Source: Rubrivivax sp.
GTDB lineage: Bacteria; Pseudomonadota; Gammaproteobacteria; Burkholderiales; Burkholderiaceae_C
Direction of reading: 5' to 3'
DNA length: 64,000 nucleotides
Assembly: GCA_019635285.1 (NCBI GenBank)
Contig: JAHBZS010000007.1
Coordinates: 62,001 to 126,000, forward strand
This document shows, piece after piece, positions 48,947-58,654 of this stretch. Positions within the stretch are counted from its first letter, which is position 1. Every line of letters starts with the position of its first letter. A program made the position numbers and the translations under genes. Below the pieces are notes generated by a model. The model did no database searches. It saw only the letters and a program-made list of their open reading frames with translations, and was not told the DNA's origin.

Positions 48947-49582
48947 TCAGCTCTCGATCAGGTCGAAGGCCTGGGCCTCCACGCGCACGAACTGGCTCGT
49001 CAGCTCCGCCACGGCCGACCAGACGGCGGCGCGCGGGTGCGCCTTCACGGCATCGCACAGCGCTTCGACCCAGGTCTGCACTTGGGCGCGAAAGAACAGG
49101 CGTTGCTGCTCCAGGTTGCACACCGCGGCGTCGTCACCGGCGATGAGGTAGCGCATGACCTCGAACACGTACGACACGTGGTCTTCGGTTTCGCCGCGCG
49201 CCGCGTCGCGCGTCAGGCCCAACCGATCCAGGTGGTCGCGCAGCCGGGCCAGTGGCAGTTCGTTCAGAAAGCCGCTGAGGTAGTACGAGCCGTAGAGAAG
49301 GATCTCGGGCTTGCCGACGCCCAGGAACAAGGCGTCGTATTCGTCGGCTGCCGCCTGCACGCTGCTGCCGCGCACGACGTCCACCAAGCCCTGCCAGGCG
49401 ATCTCCAGCGCGCCACCGCGTTGCGGCGCTTCGGTCACTGCGACGCGAAACTGCTCGAACAGCGCCGGGTTGGGCGGCGCCAGCCACAGGCTGGCGAGCA
49501 GCCCATAGAGTTCGGCGCGCTGCAGTTCTTCGCCGGCATCGGCGCTGGCGAAGACCAAGGGGGCATCGGCTGCGGCGGTCAT
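48947..49582 (-). CDS. TorD/DmsD-family molybdoenzyme chaperone
   Basis: A 211-residue all-helical protein of the TorD family. Conserved features are ELYGLLASLW, DEYDALFLGVGKPEILLYGSYYLSGF and EDHVSYVFEVMRYLI. These chaperones bind the Tat signal or apo-form of a molybdoenzyme during cofactor insertion; the nearby formate dehydrogenase alpha subunit is the obvious client. Its ATG overlaps the polyferredoxin stop (ATGA). Confidence 0.9.
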   Translation of the reverse strand: MTAAADAPLVFASADAGEELQRAELYGLLASLWLAPPNPALFEQFRVAVTEAPQRGGALEIAWQGLVDVVRGSSVQAAADEYDALFLGVGKPEILLYGSYYLSGFLNELPLARLRDHLDRLGLTRDAARGETEDHVSYVFEVMRYLIAGDDAAVCNLEQQRLFFRAQVQTWVEALCDAVKAHPRAAVWSAVAELTSQFVRVEAQAFDLIES

Positions 49583-51792
49583 CGCGGAATGTCGGTGATG
49601 CGCACTTCGTCGGGGTTGCGGTGCATGTCGATGACGCGGCAGTCGCTGCACATCTTCAGCCGCTCGGCCGCCTTGCCCTGGAAGGCCGCATGGCTTGCCA
49701 GCTTGCCGATCATGTGCTCGACCGCACGCAGCGTGCCGAAGGGTTTGGCGCAACGCACGCAGCAGTAAGGCTCCATGCGGTGGATGACGCGCGGCGCCTT
49801 GCGCGCCTTGCCAGCGTCGGCCAGCCACAGGCGTGGCTGCAGGGTGATGGCGTCTTCGGGACAGGTGGTGGCGCACAAGCCGCACTGCACGCAGTTGGCT
49901 TCGATGAAGCGCAATTCCGGTCGCTCCGGGTTGTCGGCCAGCGCCGCTCGCGGGCAGGCGCCGACGCAGCTCAGGCACATCGTGCAGCGCTCGGTGTCGA
50001 CCAGCAGGCTGCCGAAGGGCGAGCCGGTGGCCGGCAGGGCGATGTCGTCGTGGGGCTGCGGCGCCTGGGCGAGCAGATGCTCGATGGCCATCTCGAGCGT
50101 GGGGCGCTTGTCGGCCTGCACGGCAAAGCGGGCGGCGCGCGCCACCGTCTGTGCCGGTGCGGCGGCCAGCAGCGTGTCGAGCGTGCGGGCATCGCCCGCC
50201 GCCGCCGAGTCGATCAGCCGGAAGTGTTCGCCGCGGTAGCCCAGGCCGCTGACGATGGCCTGGGCCACGGCCATCTGGGCGGCCAGGGCCTGGCGATACT
50301 CGGGCGCTTCTTCGTCGCTCAGCAGCACCCAGACCTGCGATGCGCCCTGTGCCAGCGCCGCCAGCCAAAGGTCGATGCCCACGCTGGCGGTGTGCCAGAG
50401 CGCCAGCGGCAGCACGCGGGCCGGCACGCCGCGAACGGCCTTGTCGGTGCGCGCGGCGCGGCCCAGCGCGGCGACGGCGCGGGCGCCGGCGCCTTCGCTG
50501 TGCAGCAGCAGGGCCGCATCGCGGCCACCCGCCGCCGCATAGGCGCTGAGCATGCCGCGCATGCGCAGCCCCAGGTCGGCCGGGCCCGGATAGGCAAAGC
50601 TCAGCGCGCCGCTCGGACACACGGTGCTGCAGGCGCCGCAGCCCACGCACAGGTGCGGCTCGACGACGATGCCGCCGCCGGACGACGTGGGCGCCTCGGG
50701 CGTGGCCGGACGGCGCAGGCCCTTGGCCGGGGCCTTGCCCTTCATCGACGCGTCGCTGCGGATGGCCTGGGCCGAACACACGTCGATGCAGGCGCGGCAG
50801 CCGATCTGCTCGTTGCGGCTGTGCGCGCACAGTGCGGGTTGGTAGTGGAAGAACTTCGGCTTCTCGAACTCGCCGACCGCCTCGCGCAGTTCGAGCACGG
50901 CCTTGATCAGCGCCCGCGGATCCTGGGCGACGTGGAAATAGCCCTGCGGCTTCTGGTGCATCGCAAACGCCGCCTGCGCCCGCAGGTCGAGCACCAGGTC
51001 GAAGCGGGCGCCGTCCCGGCGCGGCGCGCGTGTGAAGTCGATGGCTCCGGGCGCCTCGCACACCCGCACGCATGCGCGGTGGCCCTGGCATGCGTCGAGT
51101 TGCACCTGGTAGGAAAAGTCGATCGCGCTCTCGGGGCAGGCGTCGATGCAGGCGTTGCAGCGCGTGCACAGATCCAGGTCGATCGGGTTGCCGCTTTCCC
51201 ATTCGGCGTCGAAGGCGCCAAGCCAGCCGCGCAGCGACGTCAATCGCCCGGCCTGCACCGGCAGCTCGTGCGCCTGCGGCAGTGGGCCGCCTTCGACGAG
51301 CAAGGTGGCGTCGAGCTTGTCGGACAGCATCGCGGCAGCGGCTGCGGCGGCGGCCGCGTCGCCGATCACCAGACAACGCCCGGCCGAGCGATAGCCGACG
51401 GTGGTCACCGGCTGCGCCGCCGGCGCCTGCGCCGCGGCAAGCAACGCGGCGATCTTCGGCATGGCCTCGCGCGCGTCGCGCGACCAGCCGCCGGTCTCGC
51501 GGATATTGACGAAGCGGATCGGCCTTTCTGCGACGCCGGCCGCGCCCTCGGTCTGCTCGTTCAGTTCCAGGAACAGCCGCTGCTCCTGTGTGCAGGCCAC
51601 CAGCAGCGTGTCGCCGCTGGCCGTGCTGGCCTGGGCGGCACGCTGGAACGCCGGCGCCTCGCGCCGGCACAGCGCGCTGTGCAGCGTCTCCAGGCCCTCA
51701 GGGCTGGCCTGGGGGGTCTGCGCCAGCGCCAGGCTCAGCGCCTTCGGGTCCAGCGGCATCGTGCGATTGCAGTCGCAGATCAGGGTCTTCAT
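49579..51792 (-). CDS. Multi-[4Fe-4S] polyferredoxin-like protein of the fdh accessory cluster
   Basis: A 737-residue cytoplasmic iron-sulfur protein. Cys motifs include LCTRCNACIDACP, GCRACIDVCS, HLCVGCGACSTVCP, RCTMCLSCVGACP and NCVQCGLCATTCP, plus CCVRC and CSDC near the end, so about five to six clusters. The N-terminal 130 residues (KTLICDCNRTMPLD) and a central region without Cys are typical of the family found with DUF3305, DUF3306 and TorD-like genes beside formate dehydrogenases. An electron-transfer or maturation role is inferred. Its start lies 95 bp inside DUF3306. Confidence 0.9.
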   Translation of the reverse strand: MKTLICDCNRTMPLDPKALSLALAQTPQASPEGLETLHSALCRREAPAFQRAAQASTASGDTLLVACTQEQRLFLELNEQTEGAAGVAERPIRFVNIRETGGWSRDAREAMPKIAALLAAAQAPAAQPVTTVGYRSAGRCLVIGDAAAAAAAAAMLSDKLDATLLVEGGPLPQAHELPVQAGRLTSLRGWLGAFDAEWESGNPIDLDLCTRCNACIDACPESAIDFSYQVQLDACQGHRACVRVCEAPGAIDFTRAPRRDGARFDLVLDLRAQAAFAMHQKPQGYFHVAQDPRALIKAVLELREAVGEFEKPKFFHYQPALCAHSRNEQIGCRACIDVCSAQAIRSDASMKGKAPAKGLRRPATPEAPTSSGGGIVVEPHLCVGCGACSTVCPSGALSFAYPGPADLGLRMRGMLSAYAAAGGRDAALLLHSEGAGARAVAALGRAARTDKAVRGVPARVLPLALWHTASVGIDLWLAALAQGASQVWVLLSDEEAPEYRQALAAQMAVAQAIVSGLGYRGEHFRLIDSAAAGDARTLDTLLAAAPAQTVARAARFAVQADKRPTLEMAIEHLLAQAPQPHDDIALPATGSPFGSLLVDTERCTMCLSCVGACPRAALADNPERPELRFIEANCVQCGLCATTCPEDAITLQPRLWLADAGKARKAPRVIHRMEPYCCVRCAKPFGTLRAVEHMIGKLASHAAFQGKAAERLKMCSDCRVIDMHRNPDEVRITDIPR

Positions 51793-52279
51793 CGGGGACC
51801 TGGCTCTCGGTGGTGGCCGGCGCGGGTCCGGCTTCGGTCTTGAACAACCCCAACGCTTCGGATTGAAGCATGCGGCGCAGCATGGCCGGCGGCAGGGGGT
51901 CCGGCGCGTGGTAGTCGTCGATGTAGGTGTCCAGCCCGTCCATGATGTTGAAGCGCGGGTCGCTGAAGAGCTTGCGCAGCGCCGCGTTGCGCACGCCGCC
52001 ATCGACGTTCGGCGCGACGAAGCGGGCGAAGTCGGAGTCGCGCGACAGCAGCGCGACGTCCTCCAGCGTCGGCGGCGCGGCGGCGGGCAACGGCTTGTCG
52101 TCGTGCGGCGAGACCGGCGAGATCGGCGAGATCGGCGTGGGCGTGGGGGCATGCGCCGGTGGCGGCGCCGGGCGGTCTTCGGGCGCGGCCAGCGGCGCTT
52201 CAGGCACGGGGCGACCTTCGCGGGCGCGTGCCTTGCGCTGCGACCAGCGCGACAGGAAACCGCCGTCATGCTGCTCCAT
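51698..52279 (-). CDS. DUF3306 family protein
   Basis: A 193-residue protein with an N-terminal FLSRWSQRKARAREG motif, a Pro-rich low-complexity linker (residues 25-75) and a folded segment LSRDSDFARFVAPNVDGGVRNAALRKLFSDPRFNIMDGLDTYIDDY, the family core. The tail overlaps the polyferredoxin start by 95 bp. It is found with fdh accessory genes; no function is known. Confidence 0.88.
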   Translation of the reverse strand: MEQHDGGFLSRWSQRKARAREGRPVPEAPLAAPEDRPAPPPAHAPTPTPISPISPVSPHDDKPLPAAAPPTLEDVALLSRDSDFARFVAPNVDGGVRNAALRKLFSDPRFNIMDGLDTYIDDYHAPDPLPPAMLRRMLQSEALGLFKTEAGPAPATTESQVPDEDPDLRLQSHDAAGPEGAEPGAGADPPGQP

Positions 52280-52287
52280 GGTCGATG

Positions 52288-52767
52288 TCAACGATGCTCT
52301 GGCGCGATAAAAGATGCCGGCCGCTGGCGCCGTTTCGGCGCGGGCGTGTAGTGCGCATCGACAAAGGCCTGCAGCCAGTCGCGCACCTCGGCGGGCATGG
52401 GCAGGTTGTCCACGCGCTCTTGCGCATCGAGCAGGCGCGCGGCTTCGTGGTACGACGCGGTCACCAGTTCGGGCCAGGCGCGCGACGCGTCTTCGGCGTC
52501 GATGCGCCACATCACGAACCACACCGGCTGCCCGGTGCGCAGGTTCAGGTGGTAGCCCTCGGCCTCGTCGCGGTACAGCGTCACCGGCAGGCCGGGGAAC
52601 AGCCACTGCGTGAAGCCACCGTCGTCACGCAGCGTGCGCGCTTCGGCGCCGAAGCCGCCGTCGTCGAGGCACACCTCGGCAATGCGAAAACCCCAATCCT
52701 CCCAGGGACTGGGCTGCGCGCGGCGCTCGATGAGCACGGCGACATGCAGGGTGGGGCGTTCAGCCAT
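52288..52767 (-). CDS. DUF3305 family protein
   Basis: A 159-residue protein starting MAERPTLHVAVLIERRAQPSPWEDWGF. The core has LFPGLPVTLYRDEAEGYHLNL and QPVWFVMWRID, typical of DUF3305. It is regularly encoded beside DUF3306 and formate dehydrogenases. Function unknown. It is first in the minus-strand accessory operon and shares a 203-bp upstream region with the formate dehydrogenase operon; that region has a stem GCCCC-AAGTC-GGGGC at about 52870-52885. Confidence 0.88.
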   Translation of the reverse strand: MAERPTLHVAVLIERRAQPSPWEDWGFRIAEVCLDDGGFGAEARTLRDDGGFTQWLFPGLPVTLYRDEAEGYHLNLRTGQPVWFVMWRIDAEDASRAWPELVTASYHEAARLLDAQERVDNLPMPAEVRDWLQAFVDAHYTPAPKRRQRPASFIAPEHR

Positions 52768-52970
52768 GCGGCTTCGTCGTCGAAGGGAGCACGATTCTAG
52801 GCAGGCGGCTGCAGCGGCGGCTCATTGAATGGACCGAGGGCAGGGTCATGCTGCAACGCCACATGCGACGCCCCAAGTCGGGGCAGACCTTATTGCAATG
52901 CCGGGCGTCGCGTCCGCTAATGCGTCATGCGCCCGCGGTCGGACGTGCGGGTGCGTTCAGGGAGAAGCGC

Positions 52971-53192
52971 ATGCACAAGTCCCCGCCTTCGTCGCCGCTG
53001 CTGTCGCGCCGCCGTGTTTTCGCGGGCGCCGGAACCGCGGGTGCACTGGCCGCTGCCGCCGTGGCGCTGCCACTGGGGCAGCGCGAACCCGAGGACGCTG
53101 TGGCCGCCGATGCGGCGCCGGCCGATCAAGCCGATGGGCGCTACCAGTTGACGGCGCACGTGCAGCGCTACTACCAGACCGCCAAGGTCTGA
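52971..53192 (+). CDS. Small twin-arginine protein of the formate dehydrogenase region
   Basis: A 73-residue protein, nearly all a Tat signal: LLSRRRVFAGAGTAGALAAAAVALPLG at about residues 10-35, then a short soluble tail ending HVQRYYQTAKV. This is the short Tat peptide family that precedes many fdh operons in beta-proteobacteria. Its role is unknown; I infer a link to export or assembly. The ATG is preceded by GGAGAAG, 37 bp before the alpha-subunit gene. Confidence 0.86.
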   Translation: MHKSPPSSPLLSRRRVFAGAGTAGALAAAAVALPLGQREPEDAVAADAAPADQADGRYQLTAHVQRYYQTAKV

Positions 53193-53229
53193 CCGCGCCC
53201 GCTGCCGCTCCACACCTTCAGGAGACACC

Positions 53230-56216
53230 ATGCTGCTGACTCGCAAGCCCGGCCCGGCGGGCCACACCGCTGCCCACGGCGGCGCCATGGTGTCTAGCCT
53301 GGCGCGCGGCCTGGCGCGTTCGGTGCCGACGATGGACCGCCGTGCGTTCCTGCGCCGTTCCGGCTTGGGGGTCGGTGCCGGCATGGCGGCATCGCAGTTG
53401 ACGCTGGTGAGGAAGGCCCACACGGCCGACCCGGCGGCCGCAGCGGGCGGCGCCAACAAGGTCGAGGTCAAGCGCACCGTGTGCGGCCACTGCTCGGTGG
53501 GCTGCGCGGTCGACGCGGTGGTCGAGAACGGCGTCTGGGTGCGCCAGGAACCGGTCTTCGACTCGCCGATCAACCTGGGCGCGCACTGCGCCAAGGGCGC
53601 GGCACTGCGCGAGAACGGCCACGGCGAATATCGGCTGAAGTACCCGATGAAGCTGGTCGACGGCAAGTACCAGCGCATCAGCTGGGACCAGGCGCTGAGC
53701 GAGATCAGCGCCAAGATGCTCGAACTGCGCAAGGCCAGCGGCCCCGATTCGATCTTCTTCATCGGTTCGTCCAAGCACAACAACGAGCAGTCCTACCTGA
53801 TGCGCAAGTGGGTCTCGCTGTGGGGCACCAACAATACCGACCACCAGGCGCGCATCTGCCATTCGACCACCGTAGCCGGCGTGGCCAACACGTGGGGCTA
53901 CGGTGCGATGACGAATTCGTACAACGACATGCAGAACAGCAAGGCGGCGCTGTACATCGGCAGCAATGCCGCCGAGGCGCACCCGGTGTCGATGCTGCAC
54001 ATGCTGCATGCCAAGGAGGCCGGCACCAAGCTGATCGTCGTCGACCCGCGCTTCACGCGCACGGCCGCCAAGGCCGACCAGTACATCCGCATCCGCTCCG
54101 GCTCGGACATTCCGTTCCTGTTTGGCATGCTGTACCACATCTTCAACAACGGCTGGGAGGACAAGCAGTTCATCGATGACCGCGTCTACGGCATGGACAA
54201 GGTGCGTGCTGACGTGATGGCCAAGTGGACGCCGGACAAGGTGCTGGAAGCCTGTGGCGTCGATGAAGCCACCTGCCTGCAGGCGGCGCGCACGATGGCC
54301 GAGAACCGGCCCAGCACCATCGTCTGGTGCATGGGGCAGACGCAGCACAGCATCGGCAATGCGATGGTCCGCGCCTCGTGCATCGTGCAGCTGGCGCTGG
54401 GCAACATCGGCAAGAGCGGTGGCGGGGCCAACATCTTCCGCGGCCACGACAACGTGCAGGGGGCCACCGACGTGGGTCCCAACCCGGATTCGCTGCCCGG
54501 CTACTGCGGTCTGGCCGAGGGTTCGTGGAAGCATTTCGCCAAGGCCTGGGGCGTCGATTTCGAGTGGATCAAGAAGCAGTACGCGCCGGGCATGATGAGC
54601 AAGCCCGGCATGACCGTGTCGCGCTGGATCGACGGGGTGCTCGAGAAGAACGATCTGATCGACCAGGACAACAACCTGCGTGGCCTGTTCTTCTGGGGCC
54701 ACGCGCCGAACTCGCAGACGCGCGGCCTGGAAATGAAGACGGCGATGGACAAGCTCGACCTGCTGGTCGTCGTCGACCCCTTCCCCAGTGCCACGGCCGC
54801 GATGGCAGCGATGCCGGGCAAGCCCGACGAGCTGAATGCCAACCGCGCGGTGTACCTGCTGCCGGCAACCACGCAGTTCGAGACCAGCGGTTCGGTGACC
54901 GCGTCGAACCGCTCGATCCAATGGCGCGAACGGGTGATGGAGCCGCTCTGGGAAAGCCGCACCGACCACATGATCATGTACCAGCTGGCCGACAAGCTGG
55001 GCTTCGGCAAGGAGCTGGCGGGCAACTACAAGATGGTGCCGGGCAAGGGCGGCATGATGGAGCCCGAGACCGAGTCGATCCTGAAGGAGATCAACAGCTG
55101 CGTCTGGACCATCGGCTACACCGGCCAGAGCCCGGAACGGCTGAAGGCGCACATGCGCAACATGCACGTCTTCGACGTCAAGTCGCTGCGCGCCAAGGGC
55201 GGCATCGACAAGGAGACCGGCTACTCGCTCGACGGCGACTACTTCGGCCTGCCCTGGCCGTGCTTCGGCACACCGTCGCTGAAGCACCCGGGCACGCCGA
55301 ACCTCTACGACACCAGCAAACACGTGATGCATGGCGGCGGCAACTTCCGCGCCAACTTCGGCGTTGAGCGCGACGGCGTCAGCCTGCTGGCCGCCGACGG
55401 CTCGTACTCGAAGGGGTCCGACCTGACCACCGGCTACCCCGAGTTCGACCACCTGCTGCTGAAGAAGCTGGGCTGGTGGACAGACCTGACGCCTGAAGAA
55501 CAACAGGCGGCCGAAGGCAAGAACTGGAAGACCGACCCCTCGGGCGGCATCATCCGCGTGACCATGCAGGTGCACGGCGCTATCCCTTCGGCAACGCGCG
55601 GGCGCGCGCCGTGGTCTGGAACTTCCCCGACCCGATCCCGCAGCATCGCGAAGCGCTGTACAGCACCCGCCCCGACCTGATAGCCAAGTACCCGACGCAC
55701 GACGACCGCAAGACCTTCTGGCGCCTGCCGACGCTGTTCAAGACGGTGCAGGAGCGCAATGTGGACATCGTCAAGAGCTTCCCGCTGATCATGACCAGTG
55801 GGCGGCTGGTCGAGTACGAGGGCGGCGGCGACGAGACGCGCTCGAACCCGTGGCTGGCCGAGCTGCAGCAGCACATGTTCGTCGAGATCAACCCGAGGGC
55901 GGCCAACGACCGCGGCATCCGCAATGGCGACGACGTCTGGGTGAAGACGCCGACCATGGCCGCGCGGCCCGACTTCAAAGGCCTGCGCGTCAAGGCACTG
56001 GTGACCGAGCGGGTCGGCCACGACACCGTCTTCCTGCCCTTCCACTTTGCCGGCCGCTGGGGCGGTGCGGACCTGGCGTCGTACTACCCGCAGGGCGCCA
56101 TGCCGGTGGTGCGCGGCGAGGCGGTGAACACCGGCACGACCTACGGCTACGACGCGGTGACGATGATGCAAGAGACGAAGACGACGGTGTGCCAGATCGA
56201 GAAGGCCACGGCCTGA
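53230..56216 (+). pseudogene. fdhA: Formate dehydrogenase alpha subunit, interrupted by a frameshift
   Basis: Catalytic molybdopterin/4Fe-4S subunit of a Tat-exported formate dehydrogenase. A twin-arginine signal (MDRRAFLRRS, about residues 35-44) leads into a [4Fe-4S] motif CGHCSVGCAVDAV plus the HCAKG Cys. The Mo ligand is Cys210 in HQARICHSTT, where many homologues have selenocysteine. The frame runs to residue 783 at VHG (55576-55578) and then goes off into nonsense ending at 55680. The correct sequence resumes in another frame at YPFGNARARAVVWNFPDP (55581) and continues to EKATA at 56216. One missing base after 55580 (or two extra) would restore a single protein of about 995 residues, the usual size. 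It could be a real inactivating change or a sequence error. Confidence 0.9.
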
Positions 56217-56238
56217 CGACCCCGGAAGGAGACGACCG

Positions 56239-56874
56239 ATGGCCCGAATGAAGTTCATCTGCGACGCCGAGCGCTGCATCGAATGCAACGGCTGCGTCAC
56301 CGCCTGCAAAGCCGAGAACGACGTGCCCTGGGGCATCACCCGGCGCCGCGTGGTCACGCTCGACGACGGTGTGCCGGGCGAGCGCAGCATCTCGGTGGCC
56401 TGCATGCACTGCTCCGACGCGCCGTGCATGGCGGTGTGCCCGGTGGACTGCTTCTACCGCACCGACGACGGCGTGGTGCTGCACGACAAGGACGTGTGCA
56501 TCGGCTGCGGCTACTGTTCCTACGCCTGCCCCTTCGGCGCGCCGCAGTTTCCGAGCAATGGCGCCTTCGGCCTGCGCGGCAAGATGGACAAGTGCACCTT
56601 CTGCGCCGGCGGCCCCGAAGTCAACGGCAGCCAGGCCGAGTTCGAAAAGTACGGCCGCAACCGCCTGTCCGAAGGCAAGCTGCCGATCTGCGCCGAAATG
56701 TGCTCGACCAAGGCACTGCTCGGCGGTGACGGCGATGTCGTCGCCGACATCTTCCGCATGCGCGTGGTGGCGCGCAATAGCGGCAGCGAGGTCTGGGGCT
56801 GGGGCACCGCCTACGGCAAGCCGGCGCCGGCCACGAACGGCAAGCCGACCAAGCCGAACGGAGGCAAGTCATGA
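56239..56874 (+). CDS. Formate dehydrogenase iron-sulfur (beta) subunit
   Basis: A 211-residue protein with four [4Fe-4S] motifs: CIECNGCVTACK, CMHCSDAPCMAVCP, CIGCGYCSYACP and the split CTFC...CAEMC. It carries electrons from the alpha subunit to the cytochrome b subunit. GGAGACGACC lies before the ATG and the start follows fdhA by 22 bp. A C-terminal segment rich in Pro, Asn and Lys follows residue 190. The stop overlaps the next ATG (ATGA). Confidence 0.93.
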   Translation: MARMKFICDAERCIECNGCVTACKAENDVPWGITRRRVVTLDDGVPGERSISVACMHCSDAPCMAVCPVDCFYRTDDGVVLHDKDVCIGCGYCSYACPFGAPQFPSNGAFGLRGKMDKCTFCAGGPEVNGSQAEFEKYGRNRLSEGKLPICAEMCSTKALLGGDGDVVADIFRMRVVARNSGSEVWGWGTAYGKPAPATNGKPTKPNGGKS

Positions 56875-57104
56875 AGACGCTCGTCGCAGGGATGCTGTTG
56901 GCGCTGGCGCTCGTCGGCTGCAGCGAGAGGCCGCAGAGCCTGGCCGGCCAGCAGGTCCGCGGCAGCGCGCCGGCCTGGGAGGGCCCGACCACCGCATTCA
57001 CGGCCCCGGGCTGGAAGGTCGGCGATCAGGAAAGCTGGAAGCAGCAGTTGCAGACGCGGGCCCAGGGGCAGAACGAGTTCGTGCGCATGGCCCCCGGCCG
57101 CTGA
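56871..57104 (+). CDS. Small lipoprotein of the formate dehydrogenase operon
   Basis: A 77-residue predicted lipoprotein with signal KTLVAGMLLALALVGC (lipid Cys17). The mature 60 residues contain APAWEGPTTAFTAPGWKVGDQESWKQQL and no Cys. Translationally coupled to the beta subunit by an ATGA overlap and followed by the gamma subunit after 23 bp. Such small proteins occur between beta and gamma genes in related operons; role unknown. Confidence 0.8.
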   Translation: MKTLVAGMLLALALVGCSERPQSLAGQQVRGSAPAWEGPTTAFTAPGWKVGDQESWKQQLQTRAQGQNEFVRMAPGR

Positions 57105-57127
57105 GCACTGCGCCCAAGGAGCCCACC

Positions 57128-58243
57128 ATGCGAAGTCCCCTGCGCCGCCTGTTGCAGAGTTCGGCGCTCGCGCTGTCGATGCTCGTGCTGCCCTCTGCCG
57201 TGCTGGCCCAGGCTCCGGCGGCGACGCCCGCGGCGGCGCCCGAGGCGAAGGCCGATGACAGCAACGCCGCGCGCGCCAAGAGCCAGCCCGGCAACAACGC
57301 GCCGTTCTGGCGCGGCGTGCGCAATTCGGGCGAGCAGCAGGGCACGACCAGCCTGCCCGGTGCCGAGAGGGGCACGCTGATCCAGTCCTTCGTGCAGTAC
57401 CCGGGGTCGCGCTACACCACCGCGGGCGAAGCCTGGCGCCAGGTACGCAACCAGTGGCTGCTGCCCTATGGCGGCGCGCTGCTGCTGATCGTGGCGGTGG
57501 CGATCGCGCTGTTCTATTTCGGCAAGGGCCCGCTCGGCGGGCACGTGGCCGACACCGGCCGCAAGATCGAGCGCTTCACCCCCTTCGAACGTGCGGCCCA
57601 CTGGGCGAATGCGATCGCTTTTGTGGTGCTGGCGGTCTCGGGCATCGTCATGGCCTGGGGCAAGTTCTTCCTGCTGCCCATCCTGGGTTCCACGTTGTTC
57701 GGCTGGCTGGCCTATGCGCTGAAGACGGCGCACAACTTTGCCGGCCCGCTGTTTGCGGTGTCGCTGGTCATCGTCTTCTTCACCTTCGTGCGCGACAACC
57801 TCTGGCGTCGCGAGGACACGCAATGGGTGGCCAAAGGCGGCGGCCTGTTGAGCGGCCACGAGCCGGCCTCGCACCGCTTCAACGGCGGAGAAAAGCTGCT
57901 GTTCTGGCTGGGCGTGTGCCTGCTGGGCACGGTGATCGTCGTCTCGGGGCTGGTGCTCGACGGGCTGGTGCCGGCATGGGGCGAAACGCGGGCGCAGATG
58001 CAGCTGGCGCACATGGTGCACGCCGCCGCCGCCGTGGGCATGATGGCGATGTTCATGGGCCACATCTACATCGGCACCGTGGGCATGAAGGGCGCCTACG
58101 GCGCCATGCGCACCGGTTATGTCGATGAAGGATGGGCGCACGAACACCATGCGCTGTGGGCCGAGGAGGTGCGCACGGGCAAGATTGCGGCGCAGCGCTC
58201 GAATGCACGGCCCCCACTGCGGCCCGCCAAGGAGAGCCCATGA
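57128..58243 (+). CDS. Formate dehydrogenase cytochrome b (gamma) subunit
   Basis: A 371-residue membrane protein. A signal-like segment (LLQSSALALSMLVLPSAVLAQ) is followed by a long periplasmic region (about residues 28-112). The cytochrome b core then has membrane segments near LLLIVAVAIALFYF, AIAFVVLAVSGIVMAW, FAGPLFAVSLVIVFFTF, WLGVCLLGTVIVVSGLV and AAAAVGMMAMFMGH. Haem-ligand His candidates are in FERAAHWAN, KTAHNF, QLAHMVHAA and GHIYIGT. It anchors the enzyme and passes electrons to quinone. The stop overlaps the next gene by four bases. Confidence 0.92.
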   Translation: MRSPLRRLLQSSALALSMLVLPSAVLAQAPAATPAAAPEAKADDSNAARAKSQPGNNAPFWRGVRNSGEQQGTTSLPGAERGTLIQSFVQYPGSRYTTAGEAWRQVRNQWLLPYGGALLLIVAVAIALFYFGKGPLGGHVADTGRKIERFTPFERAAHWANAIAFVVLAVSGIVMAWGKFFLLPILGSTLFGWLAYALKTAHNFAGPLFAVSLVIVFFTFVRDNLWRREDTQWVAKGGGLLSGHEPASHRFNGGEKLLFWLGVCLLGTVIVVSGLVLDGLVPAWGETRAQMQLAHMVHAAAAVGMMAMFMGHIYIGTVGMKGAYGAMRTGYVDEGWAHEHHALWAEEVRTGKIAAQRSNARPPLRPAKESP

Positions 58244-58626
58244 ACAAGCTGATGACCCTGCTCGTGCTGGCCAGCGCCAGCAGCCTGGCCGCTGCCAAGC
58301 TGCCGCCGCTGTCGGACGAAGCCAAGGCCAAGGCGGCGGAAACGGCGGCCAAGGCGGCATGGAACGACAAGGTGGGCGCCTACCAGTTGTGCTTGGCCAT
58401 GGACCGGGTGGCGGCGCGCTACTTGGCGGACGCCGCCAAGGCGGGCAAGACGCTGCATCCGACCGCCACACCGCCCTGCGTCGACCCTGGCCCGTTTGCC
58501 TATGCGCCGCCCGCGCCCGCCAAGCCGCTGGAAGCGGCCGGGGCGCATTCGCCGGCAGCCACCGCCGTCGCGCCGCCGAGCACCAAGGCCGCGGCAGCCG
58601 AATCGCCGCCCGCGAAGAAGCCCTGA
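58240..58626 (+). CDS. Hypothetical secreted protein at the end of the fdh operon
   Basis: A 128-residue protein with signal MTLLVLASASSLAAA and two Cys (YQLCLAM, PPCVDPG). The second half is Ala/Pro-rich. GGAGAG precedes the ATG, which overlaps the gamma-subunit stop. It looks like the small periplasmic proteins that end some fdh operons. No domain recognised. Confidence 0.72.
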   Translation: MNKLMTLLVLASASSLAAAKLPPLSDEAKAKAAETAAKAAWNDKVGAYQLCLAMDRVAARYLADAAKAGKTLHPTATPPCVDPGPFAYAPPAPAKPLEAAGAHSPAATAVAPPSTKAAAAESPPAKKP

Positions 58627-58654
58627 CCCGCGCCGCCGGCGCGCGCCAGCATCC

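Noticed and set aside
53857-53859. Selenocysteine codon in formate dehydrogenase
   Set aside because: The codon at the Mo-ligand position is TGC, a normal Cys; no in-frame TGA occurs there.
55570-55590. Programmed ribosomal frameshift in fdhA
   Set aside because: No slippery heptamer is visible (sequence reads GGCGCTATCCC) and no such recoding is known for this family, so an indel is simpler.
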